From Pardosa pseudoannulata (lineage: Eukaryota > Arthropoda > Arachnida > Araneae > Lycosidae), in NCBI GenBank assembly GCA_032207245.1, contig CM063499.1, forward strand, positions 84,097,705-84,161,704: a stretch of DNA of 64,000 nt, written 5' to 3'. The position numbers and the translations under genes were made by a program. This document shows positions 15,701 through 30,700 of this stretch, one piece after another. Positions within the stretch are counted from its first letter, which is position 1, and each line of letters begins with the position of its first letter. The notes under the pieces are model-generated. The model was not told the DNA's origin, ran no database searches, and worked only from the letters and a program-made list of their open reading frames with translations.

Positions 15701-18700
15701 ATCTTCCCCCGTATTGTTCCGGGGCTATTTCAGAACTCTTCCGATTGAATTTTAGGTGGGGTCGGTTAAAAGAGGGCCTCGGATAACATGTAGATTAAAG
15801 TCAGGAATTTTTTCGTTATTTTTTGCCTAGGACGCACCGTTCTCGAGATATTTGCATTTTTATCTTTTGAAGATATTTTTCTCGATTAGCGATGATTGCG
15901 CCTATCTTCCCCCGTATTGTTCCGGGGCTATTTCAGAACTCTTCCGATTGAATTTTAGGTGGGGTCGGTTAAAAGAGGGCCTCGGATAACATGTAGATTA
16001 AAGTCAGGAATTTTTTGGTTATTTTTTGCCTAGGACGCACCGTTCTCGAGATATTTGCATTTTTATCTTTTGAAGATATTTTTCTCGATTAGCGTTGATT
16101 GCGCCTATCTTCCCCCGTATTGTTCCGGGGCTATTTCAGAACTCTTCCGATTGAATTTTAGGTGGGGTCGGTTAAAAGAGGGCCTCGGATAACATGTAGA
16201 TTAAAGTCAGGAATTTTTTGGTTATTTTTTGCCTAGGACGCACCGTTCTCGAGATATTTGCATTTTTATCTTTTGAAGATATTTTTCTCGATTAGCGGTG
16301 ATGGCGCCTATCTTCCTCCGGTTTGTACCGGGACGGTTTCAGAACTCTTCCGATTAAATTTTAGGTGGGGTCGGTTAAAAGAGGGCCTCGGATAACATGT
16401 AGATTAAAGTCAGGAATTTTTTGGTTATTTTTTGCCTAGGACGCACCGTTCTCGAGATATTTGCATTTTTATCTTTTGAAGATATTTTTCTCGATTAGCG
16501 GTGATGGCGCCTATCTTCCTCCGGTTTGCCCCAGGACTATTTCAGAACTCTTCCGATTAAATTTTAGGTGGGGTCGGTTAAAAGAGGACCTCGGATAACA
16601 TGTAGATTAAAGTCAGGAATTTTTTGGTTATTTTTTGCCTAGGACGCACCGTTCTCGAGATATTTGCATTTTTATCTTTTGAAGATATTTTTCTCGATTA
16701 GCGGTGATGGCGCCTATCTTCCTCCGGTTTGCCCCAGTTCTATTTCAGAACTCTTCCGATTAAATTTTAGGTGGGGTCGGTTAAAAGAGGACCTCGGATA
16801 ACATGTAGATTAAAGTCAGGAATTTTTTGGTTATTTTTTGCCTAGGACGCACCGTTCTCGAGATATTTGCATTTTTATCTTTTGAAGATATTTTTCCCGA
16901 TTAGCGGTGATGGCGCCTATCTTCCTCCGGTTTGTACCGGGAAGGTTTCAGAACTCTTCCGATTAAATTTTAGGTGGGGTCGGTTAAAAGAGGGCCTCGG
17001 ATAACATGTAGATTAAAGTCAGGAATTTTTTGGTTATTTTTTGCCTAGGACGCACCGTTCTCGAGATATTTGCATTTTTATCTTTTGAAGATATTTTTCT
17101 CGATTAGCGGTGATGGCGCCTATCTTCCTCCGGTTTGTACCGGGACGGTTTCAGAACTCTTCCGATTAAATTTTAGGTGGGGTCGGTTAAAAGAGGACCT
17201 CGGATAACATGTAGATTAAAGTCAGGAATTTTTTGGTTATTTTTTGCCTAGGACGCACCGTTCTCGAGATATTTGCATTTTTATCTTTTGAAGATATTTT
17301 TCTCGATTAGAGGTGATGGCGCCTATCTTCCTCCGGTTTGCCCCAGGACTATTTCAGAACTCTTCCGATTAAATTTTAGGTGGGGTCGGTTAAAAGAGGG
17401 CCTCGGATAACATGTAGATTAAAGTCAGGAATTTTTTGGTTATTTTTTGCCTAGGACGCACCGTTCTCGAGATATTTGCATTTTTATCTTTTGAAGATAT
17501 GTATCTCGATCGATTAGCGATGATGCGCCTATCTTCCCCGTATTGTTCCGGGGCTATTTCAGAACTCTTCCGATTAAATTTTAGGTGGGGTCGGTTAAAA
17601 GAGGGCCTCGGATAACATGTAGATTAAAGTCAGGAATTTTTTGGTTATTTTTTGCCTAGGACGCACCGTTCTCGAGATATTTGCATTTTTATCTTTTGAA
17701 GATATTTTTCTCGATTAGCGTTGATGTCGCCTATCTTCCCCCCATATTGTTCCGGGGCTATTTCAGAACTCTTCCGATTGAATTTTAGGTGGGGTCGGTT
17801 AAAAGAGGGCCTCGGATAACATGTAGATTAAAGTCAGGAATTTTTTCGTTATTTTTTGCCTAGGACGCACCGTTCTCGAGATATTTGCATTTTTATCTTT
17901 TGAAGATATTTTTCTCGATTAGCGTTGATGTCGCCTATCTTCCCCCGTATTATTCCGGGGCTATTTCAGAACTCTTCCGATTGAATTTTAGGTGGGGTCG
18001 GTTAAAAGAGGGCCTCGGATAACATGTAGATTAAAGTCAGGAATTTTTTCGTTATTTTTTGCCTAGGACGCACCGTTCTCGAGATATTTGCATTTTTATC
18101 TTTTGAAGATATTTTTCTCGATTAGCGTTGATGTCGCCTATCTTCCCCCGTATTGTTCCGGGGCTATTTCAGAACTCTTCCGATTGAATTTTAGGTGGGG
18201 TCGGTTAAAAGAGGGCCTCGGATAACATGTAGATTAAAGTCAGGAATATTTTCGTTATTTTTTGCCTAGGACGCACCGTTCTCGAGATATTTGCATTCTT
18301 TTCTTTTGAAGATATTTTTCTCGATTAGCGTTGATGTCGCCTATCTTCCCCCGTATTGTTCCGGGGCTATTTCAGAACTCTTCCGATTGAATTTTAGGTG
18401 GGGTCGGTTAAAAGAGGGCCTCGGATAACATGTAGATTAAAGTCAGGAATTTTTTCGTTATTTTTTGCCTAGGACGCACCGTTCTCGAGATATTTGCATT
18501 TTTATCTTTTGAAGATATTTTTCTCGATTAGCGTTGATGTCGCCTATCTTCCCCCGTATTGTTCCGGGGCTATTTCAGAGTTCTTCCGATTAAATTTTAT
18601 GTGGGGTCGGTTAAATGAGGGCCTCGGATAACATGTAGATTAAAGTCAGGAATTTTTTGGTTATTTTTTGCCTAGGACGCACCGTTCTCGAGATATTTGC

Positions 18701-21700
18701 ATTTTTATCTTTTGAAGATATTTTTCTCGATTAGCGTTGATGTCGCCTATCTTCCCCCGTATTGTTCCGGGGCTATTTCAGAACTCTTCCGATTGAATTT
18801 TAGGTGGGGTCGGTTAAAAGGGCCTCGGATAACATGTAGATTAAAGTCAGGAATTTTTTCGTTATTTTTTGCCTAGGACGCACCGTTCTCGAGATATTTG
18901 CATTTTTATCTTTTGAAGATATTTTTCTCGATTAGCGTTGATTGCGCCTATCTTCCCCCGTATTGTTCCGGGGCTATTTCAGAACTCTTCCGATTGAATT
19001 TTAGGTGGGGTCGGTTAAAAGAGGGCCTCGGATAACATGTAGATTAAAGTCAGGAATTTTTTCGTTATTTTTTGCCTAGGACGCACCGTTCTCGAGATAT
19101 TTGCATTTTTATCTTTTGAAGATATTTTTCTCGATTAGCGATGATTGCGCCTATCTTCCCCCGTATTGTTCCGGGGCTATTTCAGAACTCTTCCGATTGA
19201 ATTTTAGGTGGGGTCGATTAATAGAGCACCTCGGATAACATGTAGATTAAAGTCAGGAATTTTTTCGTTATTTTTTGCCTAGGACGCACCGTTCTCGAGA
19301 TATTTGCATTTTTATCTTTTGAAGATATTTTTCTCGATTAGCGGTGATGGCGCCTATCTTCCTCCGGTTTGCCCCAGTTCTATTTCAGAACTCTTCCGAT
19401 TGAATTTTAGGTGGGGTCGGTTAAAAGAGGGCCTCGGATAACATGTAGATTAAAGTCAGGAATTTTTTCGTTATTTTTTGCCTAGGACGCACCGTTCTCG
19501 AGATATTTGCATTTTTATCTTTTGAAGATATTTTTCTCGATTAGCGGTGATGGCGCCTATCTTCCTCCGGTTTGCCCCAGTTCTATTTCAGAACTCTTCC
19601 GATTAAATTTTAGGTGGGGTCGGTTAAAAGAGGACCTCGGATAACATGTAGATTAAAGTCAGGAATTTTTTGGTTATTTTTTGCCTAGGACGCACCGTTC
19701 TCGAGATATTTGCATTTTTATCTTTTGAAGATATTTTTCTCGATTAGCGTTGATGTCGCCTATCTTCCCCCGTATTGTTCCGGGGCTATTTCAGAACTCT
19801 TCCGATTAAATTTTAGGTGGGGTCGGTTAAAAAAGGACCTCGGATAACATGTAGATTAAAGTCAGGAATTTTTTGGTTATTTTTTGCCTAGGACGCACCG
19901 TTTTCGAGATATTTGCATTTTTATCTTTTGAAGATATTTTTCCCGATTAGCGGTGATGGCGCCTATCTTCCTCCGGTTTGTACCGGGACGGTTTCAGAGT
20001 TCTTCCGATTAAATTTTATGTGGGGTCGGTTAAATGAGGGCCTCGGATAACATGTAGATTAAAGTCAGGAATTTTTTGGTTATTTTTTGCCTAGGACGCA
20101 CCGTTCTCGAGATATTTGCATTTTTATCTTTTGGAGATATTTTTCTCGATTAGCGGTGATGGCGCCTATCTTCCTCCGGTTTGTACCGGGACTATTTCAG
20201 AGTTCTTCCGATTAAATTTTATGTGGGGTCGGTTAAATGAGGGCCTCGGATAACATGTAGATTAAAGTCAGGAATTTTTTGGTTATTTTTTGCCTAGGAC
20301 GCACCGTTCTCGAGATATTTGCATTTTTATCTTTTGAAGATATTTTTCTCGATTAGCGGTGATGGCGCCTATCTTCCCCCGTATTGTTCCGGGACTATTT
20401 CAGAACTCTTCCGATTAAATTTTAGGTGGGGTCGGTTAAAAGAGGACCTCGGATAACATGTAGATTAAAGTCAGGAATTTTTTGGTTATTTTTTGCCTAG
20501 GACGCACCGTTCTCGAGATATTTGCATTTTTATCTTTTGAAGATATTTTTCTCGATTAGCGGTGATGGCGCCTATCTTCCTCCGGTTTGTACCGGGACGG
20601 TTTCAGAACTCTTCCGATTAAATTTTAGGTGGGGTCGGTTAAATGAGGGCCTCGGATAACATGTAGATTAAAGTCAGGAATTTTTTGGTTATTTTTTGCC
20701 TAGGACGCACCGTTCTCGAGATATTTGCATTTTTATCTTTTGAAGCTATTTCTCCTGATTAGCGGTGATAGCGCCTATCTTCCTCCGGTTTGTACCGGAA
20801 CGGTTTCAGAACTCTTCCGATTAAATTTTAGGTTTGGTCGGATAAAAGAGGGCCTCGGATAACGTGTAGATTAAAATCAGGAATTTTTTGGTTATTTTTT
20901 GCCTAGGACGCACCGTTCTCGAGATATTTGCATTTTTATCTTTTGAAGATATTTCTCCCGATTAGCGGTGATGGCGCCTATATTCCTTCGATTTCTACCG
21001 GGACGGTTTCAGAGTTCTTCCGATTAAATTTTAGGTGGGGTCGGTTAAAAAAGGACCTCGGATAACATGTAGATTAAAGTCAGGAATTTTTTGGTTATTT
21101 TTTGCCTAGGACGCACCGTTCTCGAGATATTTGCATTTTTATCTTTTGAAGATATTTTTCCCGATTAGCGGTGATGGCGCCTATCTTCCTCCGGTTTGTA
21201 CCGGGACGGTTTCAGAGTTCTTCCGATTAAATTTTATGTGGGGTCGGTTAAATGAGGGCCTCGGATAACATGTAGATTAAAGTCAGGAATTTTTTGGTTA
21301 TTTTTTGCCTAGGACGCACCGTTCTCGAGATATTTGCATTTTTATCTTTTGAAGATATTTTTCTCGATTAGCGGTGATGGCGCCTATCTTCCTCCGGTTT
21401 GCCCCAGTTCTATTTCAGAACTCTTCCGATTGAATTTTAGGTGGGGTCGGTTAAAAGAGGGCCTCGGATAACATGTAGATTAAAGTCAGGAATTTTTTCG
21501 TTATTTTTTGCCTAGGACGCACCGTTCTCGAGATATTTGCATTTTTATCTTTTGAAGATATTTTTCTCGATTAGCGTTGATGTCGCCTATCTTCCCCCGT
21601 ATTGTTCCGGGGCTATTTCAGAACTCTTCCGATTGAATTTTAGGTGGGGTCGGTTAAAAGAGGGCCTCGGATAACATGTAGATTAAAGTCAGGAATTTTT

Positions 21701-24700
21701 TTCGTTATTTTTTGCCTAGGACGCACCGTTCTCGAGATATTTGCATTTTTATCTTTTGAAGATATTTTTCTCGATTAGCGGTGATGGCGCCTATCTTCCT
21801 CCGGTTTGCCTCAGGACTATTTCAGAACTCTTCCGATTGAATTTTAGGTGGGGTCGGTTAAAAGAGGGCCTCGGATAACATGTAGATTAAAGTCAGGAAT
21901 TTTTTCGTTATTTTTTGCCTAGGACGCACCGTTCTCGAGATATTTGCATTTTTATCTTTTGAAGATATTTTTTCTCGATTAGCGGTGATGTCGCCTATCT
22001 TCCCCCATTGTTCCAGGGCTATTTCAGAACTCTTCCGATTGAATTTTAGGTGGGGTCGGTTAAAAGAGGGCCTCGGATAACATGTAGATTAAAGTCAGGA
22101 ATTTTTTTCGTTATTTTTTGCCTAGGACGCACCGTTCTCGAGATATTTGCATTTTTATCTTTTGAAGATATTTTTTCTCGATTAGCGGTGATTGCGCCTA
22201 TCTTCCCCCGTATTATTCCGGGGCTATTTCAGAACTCTTCCGATTGAATTTTAGGTGGGGTTGGTTAAAAGAGGGCCTCGGATAACATGTAGATTAAAGT
22301 CAGGAATTTTTTCGTTATTTTTTGCCTAGGACGCACCGTTCTCGAGATATTTGCATTTTTATCTTTTGAAGATATTTTTCTCGATTAGCGGTGATTGCGC
22401 CTATCTTCCCCCGTATTGTTCCGGGGCTATTTCAGAACTCTTCCGATTGAATTTTAGGTGGGGTCGGTTAAAAGAGGGCCTCGGATAACATGTAGATTAA
22501 AGTCAGGAATTTTTTGGTTATTTTTTGCCTAGGACGCACCGTTCTCGAGATATTTGCATTTTTATCTTTTGAAGATATTTTTTCTCGATTAGCGGTGATT
22601 GCGCCTATCTTCCACCGTATTATTCCGGGGCTATTTCAGAACTCTTCCGATTGAATTTTAGGTGGGGTCGGTTAAAAGAGGGCCTCGGATAACATGTAGA
22701 TTAAAGTCAGGAATTTTTTTCGTTATTTTTTGCCTAGGACGCACCGTTCTCGAGATATTTGCATTTTTATCTTTTGAAGATATTTTTCTCGATTAGCGTT
22801 GATTGCGCCTATCTTCCCCCGTATTGTTCCGGGGCTATTTCAGAACTCTTCCGATTGAATTTTAGGTGGGGTCGGTTAAAAGAGGGCCTCGGATAACATG
22901 TAGATTAAAGTCAGGAATTTTTTTCGTTATTTTTTGCCTAGGACGCACCGTTCTCGAGATATTTGCATTTTTATCTTTTGAAGATATTTTTCTCGATTAG
23001 CGTTGATGTCGCCTATCTTCCCCCGTATTGTTCCGGGGCTATTTCAGAACTCTTCCGATTGAATTTTAGGTGGGGTCGGTTAAAAGAGGGCCTCGGATAA
23101 CATGTAGATTAAAGTCAGGAATTTTTTTCGTTATTTTTTGCCTAGGACGCACCGTTCTCGAGATATTTGCATTTTTATCTTTTGAAGATATTTTTCTCGA
23201 TTAGCGTTGATGTCGCCTATCTTCCCCCGTATTGTTCCGGGGCTATTTCAGAACTCTTCCGATTGAATTTTTAGGTGGGGTCGGTTAAATGAGGGCCTCG
23301 GATAACATGTAGTTTAAAGTCAGGAATTTTTTCGTTATTTTTTGCCTAGGACGCACCGTTCTCGAGATATTTGCATTTTTATCTTTTGAAGCTATTTCTC
23401 CTGATTAGCGGTGATAGCGCCTATCTTCCCCCGTATTGTTCCGGGGCTATTTCAGAACTCTTCCGATTGAATTTTAGGTGGGTCGGTTAAAAGAGCACCT
23501 CGAATAACACGTAGAAAAAGTTAGGAAATTTTATAGTTAATTTTTGCCTAGGACGCACCGTTCTCGAGATATTTGCATTTTTATCTTTGGAAGATATTTT
23601 TCTCGATTAGCGGTGATGGCGCCTATCTTCCCCGTATTGTTCCGGGGCTATTTCAGAACTCTTCCGATTAAATTTTAGGTGGGGTCGGTTAAAAGAGGAC
23701 CTCGGATAACATGTAGATTAAAGTCAGGAATTTTTTGGTTATTTTTTGCCTAGGACGCACCGTTCTCGAGATATTTGCATTTTTATCTTTTGAAGATATT
23801 TTTTCTCGATTAGCGTTGATGTCGCCTATCTTCCCCCGTATTATTCCGAGGCTATTTCAGAATTCTTCCGATTGAATTTTTAGGTGGGGTCGGGTTAAAA
23901 GAGGGCCTCGGATGACATGTAGATTAAAGTCAGGAATTTTTTTCGTTATTTTTTGCCTAGGACGCACCGTTCTCGAGATATTTGCATTTTTATCTTTTGA
24001 AGATATTTTTTCTCGATTAGCGTTGATGTCGCCTATCTTCCCCCGTATTGTTCCGGGGCTATTTCAGAACTCTTCCGATTGAATTTTAGGTGGGGTCGGT
24101 TAAAAGAGGGCCTCGGATAACATGTAGATTAAAGTCAGGAATTTTTTCGTTATTTTTTGCCTAGGACGCACCGTTCTCGAGATATTTGCATTTTTATCTT
24201 TTGAAGATATTTTTTCTCGATTAGCGGTGATTGCGCCTATCTTCCCCCGTATTGTTCCGGGGCTATTTCAGAACTCTTCCGATTGAATTTTAGGTGGGGT
24301 TGATTAAAAGAGGGCCTCGGATAACATGTAGATTAAAGTCAGGAATTTTTTTCGTTATTTTTTGCCTAGGACGCACCGTTCTCGAGATATTTGCATTTTT
24401 ATCTTTTGAAGATATTTTTCTCGATTAGCGTTGATTGCGCCTATCTTCCCCCGTATTGTTCCGGGGCTATTTCAGAACTCTTCCGATTGAATTTTAGGTG
24501 GGGTCGGTTAAAAGAGGGCCTCGGATAACATGTAGATTAAAGTCAGGAATTTTTTCGTTATTTTTTGCCTAGGACGCACCGTTCTCGAGATATTTGCATT
24601 TTTATCTTTTGAAGATATTTTTCTCGATTAGCGTTGATGTCGCCTATCTTCCCCCGTATTGTTCCGGGGCTATTTGAGAGCTCTTCCGATTGAATTTTAG

Positions 24701-27700
24701 GTGGGGTCGGTTAAAAGAGGGCCTCGGATAACATGTAGATTAAAGTCAGGAATTTTTTCGTTATTTTTTGCCTAGGACGCACCGTTCTCGAGATATTTGC
24801 ATTTTTATCTTTTGAAGATATTTTTCTCGATTAGCGTTGATTGCGCCTATCTTCCCCCGTATTGTTCCGGGGCTATTTCAGAACTCTTCCGATTGAATTT
24901 TAGGTGGGGTCGGTTAAAAGAGGGCCTCGGATAACATGTAGATTAAAGTCAGGAATTTTTTTCGTTATTTTTTGCCTAGGACGCACCGTTCTCGAGATAT
25001 TTGCATTTTTATCTTTGAAGATATTTTTCTCGATTAGCGGTTGATGCGCCTATCTTCCCCCGTATTGTTCCGGGGCTATTTCAGAACTCTTCCGATTGAA
25101 TTTTAGGTGGGGTCGGTTAAAAGAGGGCCTCGGATAACATGTAGATTAAAGTCAGGAATTTTTTCGTTATTTTTTGCCTAGGACGCACCGTTCTCGAGAT
25201 ATTTGCATTTTTATCTTTTGAAGATATTTTTCTCGATTAGCGTTGATGTCGCCTATCTTCCCCCGTATTGTTCCGGGGCTATTTGAGAGCTCTTCCGATT
25301 AAATTTTATGTGGGGTCGGTTAAATGAGGGCCTCGGATAACATGTAGATTAAAGTCAGGAATTTTTTGGTTATTTTTTGCCTAGGACGCACCGTTCTCGA
25401 GATATTTGCATTTTTATCTTTTGAAGCTATTTCTCCTGATTAGCGGTGATGGCGCCTATCTTCCTCCGGTTTGTACCGGGACGGTTTCAGAACTCTTCCG
25501 ATTAAATTTTAGGTGGGGTCGGTTAAAAGAGGACCTCGGATAACATGTAGATTAAAGTCAGGAATTTTTTGGTTATTTTTTGCCTAGGACGCACCGTTCT
25601 CGAGATATTTGCATTTTTATCTTTTGGAGATATTTTTCTCGATTAGAGGTGATGGCGCCTATCTTCCTCCGGTTTGCCCCAGGACTATTTCAGAACTCTT
25701 CCGATTAAATTTTAGGTGGGGTCGGTTAAATGAGGGCCTCGGATAACATGTAGATTAAAGTCAGGAATTTTTTGGTTATTTTTTGCCTAGGACGCACCGT
25801 TCTCGAGATATTTGCATTTTTATCTTTTGAAGATATTTTTCTCGATTAGCGTTGATGTCGCCTATCTTCCCCCGTATTGTTCCGGGGCTATTTCAGAACT
25901 CTTCCGATTGAATTTTAGGTGGGGTCGATTAATAGAGCACATCGGATAACACATAGATCAAAGTCCTGCATTTTTTTGTAATTTTTTGCCTAGGACGCAC
26001 CGTTCTCGAGATATTTGCATTTTTATCTTTTGAAGATATTTTTCTCGATTAGCGGTGATGGCGCCTATCTTCCTCCGGTTTGTACCGGGACGGTTTCAGA
26101 ACTCTTCCGATTAAATTTTAGGTGGGGTCGGTTAAAAGAGGACCTCGGATAACATGTAGATTAAAGTCAGGAATTTTTTGGTTATTTTTTGCCTAGGACG
26201 CACCGTTCTCGAGATATTTGCATTTTTATCTTTTGAAGATATTTTTCTCGATTAGCGGTGATGGCGCCTATCTTCCGTCGTATTGTTCCGGGGCTATTTC
26301 AGATCGCTTCCGATTGAATTTTAGGTGGGGTCGGTTAAAAGAGTTCCTCGGATAACATGTAGATTAAAGTCAGGAATTTTTTGGTTATTTTTTGCCTAGG
26401 ACGCACCGTTCTCGAGATATTTGCATTTTTATCTTTTGAAGATATTTTTCTCGATTAGCGGTGATGGCGCCTATTTTCCCTCGGATTGTACCGGAACATT
26501 TTCAGACCTATTTCGATTGAATTTTAGGTGAGGTCGGTTAAAAGAGCACCTCGGATAACACGTAGATTAAAGTCCTACATTTTTTTTTGTTATTTTTTGC
26601 CTAGGACGCATCGTTCTAAAGAAATTTGCATTTTTATCTTTTGAAGATATTGTTCTCGATTAGCGGTGATGGCGCCTATCTTCCTCCGGTTTGTACCGGG
26701 ACTATTTCAGAACTCTTCCGATTAAATTTTATGTGGGGTCGGTTAAATGAGGGCCTCGGATAACATGTAGATTAAAGTCAGGAATTTTTTTGGTTATTTT
26801 TTGCCTAGGACGCACCGTTCTCGAGATATTTGCATTTTTATCTTTTGAAGATATTTTTTCTGATTAGCGGTGATGCGCCTATCTTCCCCCGTATTGTTCC
26901 GGGGCTATTTCAGAACTCTTCCGATTGAATTTTAGGTGGGGTCGGTTAAAAGAGGACCTCGGATAACATGTAGATTAAAGTCAGGAATTTTTTGGTTATT
27001 TTTTGCCTAGGACGCACCGTTCTCGAGATATTTGCATTTTTATCTTTTGAAGATATTTTTTCTCGATTAGCGGTGATTTCGCCTATCTTCCCCGTATTGT
27101 TCCGGGACTATTTCAGAACTCTTCCGATTAAATTTTATGTGGGGTCGGTTAAATGAGGGCCTCGGATAACATGTAGATTAAAGTCAGGAATTTTTTGGTT
27201 ATTTTTTGCCTAGGACGCACCGTTCTCGAGATATTTGCATTTTTATCTTTTGAAGCTATTTCTCCTGATTAGCGGTGATAGCGCCTATCTTCCTCCGGTT
27301 TGTACCGGGACGGTTTCAGAGTTCTTCCGATTAAATTTTATGTGGGGTCGGTTAAATGAGGGCCTCGGATAACATGTAGATTAAAGTCAGGAATTTTTTG
27401 GTTATTTTTTGCCTAGGACGCACCGTTCTCGAGATATTTGCATTTTTATCTTTTGAAGATATTTTTTCTCGATTAGCGTTGATGCGCCTATCTTCCCCCC
27501 GTATTGTTCCGGGGCTATTTGAGAAATTCCGATTAAATTTTATGTGGGGTCGGTTAAATGAGGGCCTCGGATAACATGTAGATTAAAGTCAGGAATTTTT
27601 TGGTTATTTTTTGCCTAGGACGCACCGTTCTCGAGATATTTGCATTTTTATCTTTTGGAGATATTTTTCTCGATTAGAGGTGATGGCGCCTATCTTCCCC

Positions 27701-30700
27701 CGTATTGTTCCGGGCTATTTGAGAACTCTTCCGATTGAATTTTAGGTGGGGTCGGTTAAAAGAGCACCTCGGATAATACGTAGATTAAAGTCAGGAATTT
27801 TTTGGTTATTTTTTGCCTAGGACGCACCGTTCTCGAGATATTTGCATTTTTATCTTTTGAAGATATTTTTCCCGATTAGCGGTGATGGCGCCTATCTTCC
27901 TCCGGTTTGTACCGGGACGGTTTCAGAGTTCTTCCGATTAAATTTTATGTGGGGTCGGTTAAATGAGGGCCTCATATAACAAGTAGATTAAAGTCAGGAA
28001 TTGTTTGGTTATTTTTTGCCTAGGACGCACCGTTCTCGAGATATTTGCATTTTTATCTTTTGAAGCTATTTCTCCTGATTAGCGGTGATGGCGCCTATCT
28101 TCCTCCGGTTTGTACCGGGACGGTTTCAGAACTCTTCCGATTAAATTTTAGGTGGGGTCGGTTAAAAGAGGACCTCGGATAACATGTAGATTAAAGTCAG
28201 GAATTTTTTGGTTATTTTTTGCCTAGGACGCACCGTTCTCGAGATATTTGCATTTTTATCTTTTGAAGATATTTTTTCTCGATTAGCGGTGATTGCGCCT
28301 ATCTTCCCCCGTATTGTTCCGGACTATTTCAGAGTTCTTCCGATTAAATTTTATGTGGGGTCGGTTAAATGAGGGCCTCGGATAACATGTAGATTAAAGT
28401 CAGGAATTTTTTGGTTATTTTTTGCCTAGGACGCACCGTTCTCGAGATATTTGCATTTTTATCTTTTGAAGATATTTTTCTCGATTAGCGGTGATGGCGC
28501 CTATCTTCCTCCGGTTTGTACCGGGACTATTTTAGAACTCTTCCGATTGAATTTTAGGTGGGGTCGGTTAAATCAGAGCCTCGGATAACATGTAGATTAA
28601 AGTCAGGATTTTTTTTGTTATTTTTTGCCTAGGACGCACCGTTCTCGAGATATTTGCATTTTTATCTTTTGAAGATATTTTTCTCGATTAGCGGTGATTC
28701 GCCTATCTTCCCCCGTATTACCGGGGTATTTCAGAACTCTTCCGATTGAATTTTAGGTGGGGTCGGTTAAAAGAGGGCCTCGGATAACAATGTAGATTAA
28801 AGTCAGGAATTTTTTCGTTATTTTTTGCCTAGGACGCACCGTTCTCGAGATATTTGCATTTTTATCTTTTGAAGATATTTTTTCTTGATTAGCGTTGATT
28901 GCGCCTATCTTCCGTATTGTTCCGGGCTATTTCAGAACTCTTCCGATTAAATTTTAGGTGGGGTCGGTTAAAACAGGGCCTCGGATAACATGTAGATTAA
29001 AGTCAGGAATTTTTTGGTTATTTTTTGCCTAGGACGCACCGTTCTCGAGATATTTGCATTTTTATCTTTTGAAGATATTTTTTCTCGATTAGCGGTGATT
29101 GCGCCTATCTTCCCCCGGATTGTTCCGGGGCTATTTCAGAAATCTTCCGAATGAATTTTAGGTGGGGTCGGTTAAAAGAGGGCCTCGGATAACATGTAGA
29201 TTAAAGTCAGGAATTTTTTGGTTATTTTTTTGCCTAGGACGCACCGTTCTCGAGATATTTGCATTTTTATCTTTTGAAGATTTTTTTTCTCGATTAGCGG
29301 TGATGTCGCCTATCTTCCCCGTATTGTTCCGGGGCTATTTGAGAAACTCTTCCGATTAAATTTTAGGTGGGGTCGGTTAAAACAGGGCCTCGGATAATAC
29401 GTAGATTAAAGTCAGGAATTTTTTTGTTATTTTTTGCATAGGACGCACCGTTCTCGAGATATTTGCATTTTTATCTTTTGAAGATATTTTTCTCGATTAG
29501 CGTTGATGTCGCCTATCTTCCCCCGTATTGTTCCGGGCTATTTGAGACTCTTCCGATTGAATTTTAGGTGGGGTCGGTTAGAAGAGCACCTCGGACAACA
29601 CGTAGATTAAAGTCAGGAATTTTTTTGTTATTTTTTGCATAGGACGCACCGTTCTCGAGATATTTGCATTTTTATCTTTTGAAGATATTTTTCTCGATAG
29701 CGTTGATGCGCCTATCTTCCCCGTATTGTTCCGGGCTATTTCAGAACTCTTCCGATTGAATTATAGGTGGGCTCGGTTGAAAGAGGGCCTCGGACAACAC
29801 GTAGATTAAAGTCAGGAATTTTTTTGTTATTTTTTGCATAGGACGCACCGTTCTCGAGATATTTGCATTTTTATCTTTTGAAGATATTTTTCTCGATTAG
29901 CGTTGATGCGCCTATCTTCCCCCGTATTGTTCCGGGCTATTTCAGAGTTCTTCCGATTAAATTTTAGGTGGGGTCGGTTAAAAGATTACCTCGGATAATA
30001 TGTAGATCAAAGTCAGGAATTTGTTGGTTATTTTTTGCCTAGGACGCACCGTTCTCGAGAAATTTGCATTTTTATCTTTGGAAGATATTTTTCCCGATTA
30101 GCGGTGATGGCGCCTATTTTCCTCCGATTTCTACCGGGACGGTTTCAGAAATCTTCCGATTAAATTTTAGGTGGGGTCAGTTAAAAAACTGCCTCGGATA
30201 ATATGTAGATTAAAGTCAGGAATTTTTTGGTTATTTTTTTGCCTAGGACGCACCGTTCTCGAGATATTTGCATTTTTATCTTTTGAAAATATTTTTCCCG
30301 ATTAGCGGTGATGGCGCCTATCTTCCCCCGTATTGTTCCGGGGCTATTTCAGAACTCTTCCGATTGAATTATAGGTGGGCTCGGTTGAAAGAGGGCCTCG
30401 GATAACACGTAGATAAGAGTCAGGAATTTTTTCTTTTTTTTTTGCCTAGGACGCACCGTTCTCGAGATATTTGCATTTTTATCTTTTGAAGATATTTTTC
30501 TCGATTAGCGTGATGTCGCCTATCTTCCCCCGTATTACCGGGGCTATTTCAGAACTCTTCCGATTAAATTTTAGGTGGGGTCGGTTAAAAGAGGGCCTCG
30601 GATAACATGTAGATTAAAGTCAGGAATTTTTTGGTTATTTTTTGCCTAGGACGCACCGTTCTCGAGATATTTGCATTTTTATCTTTTGAAGATATTTTTC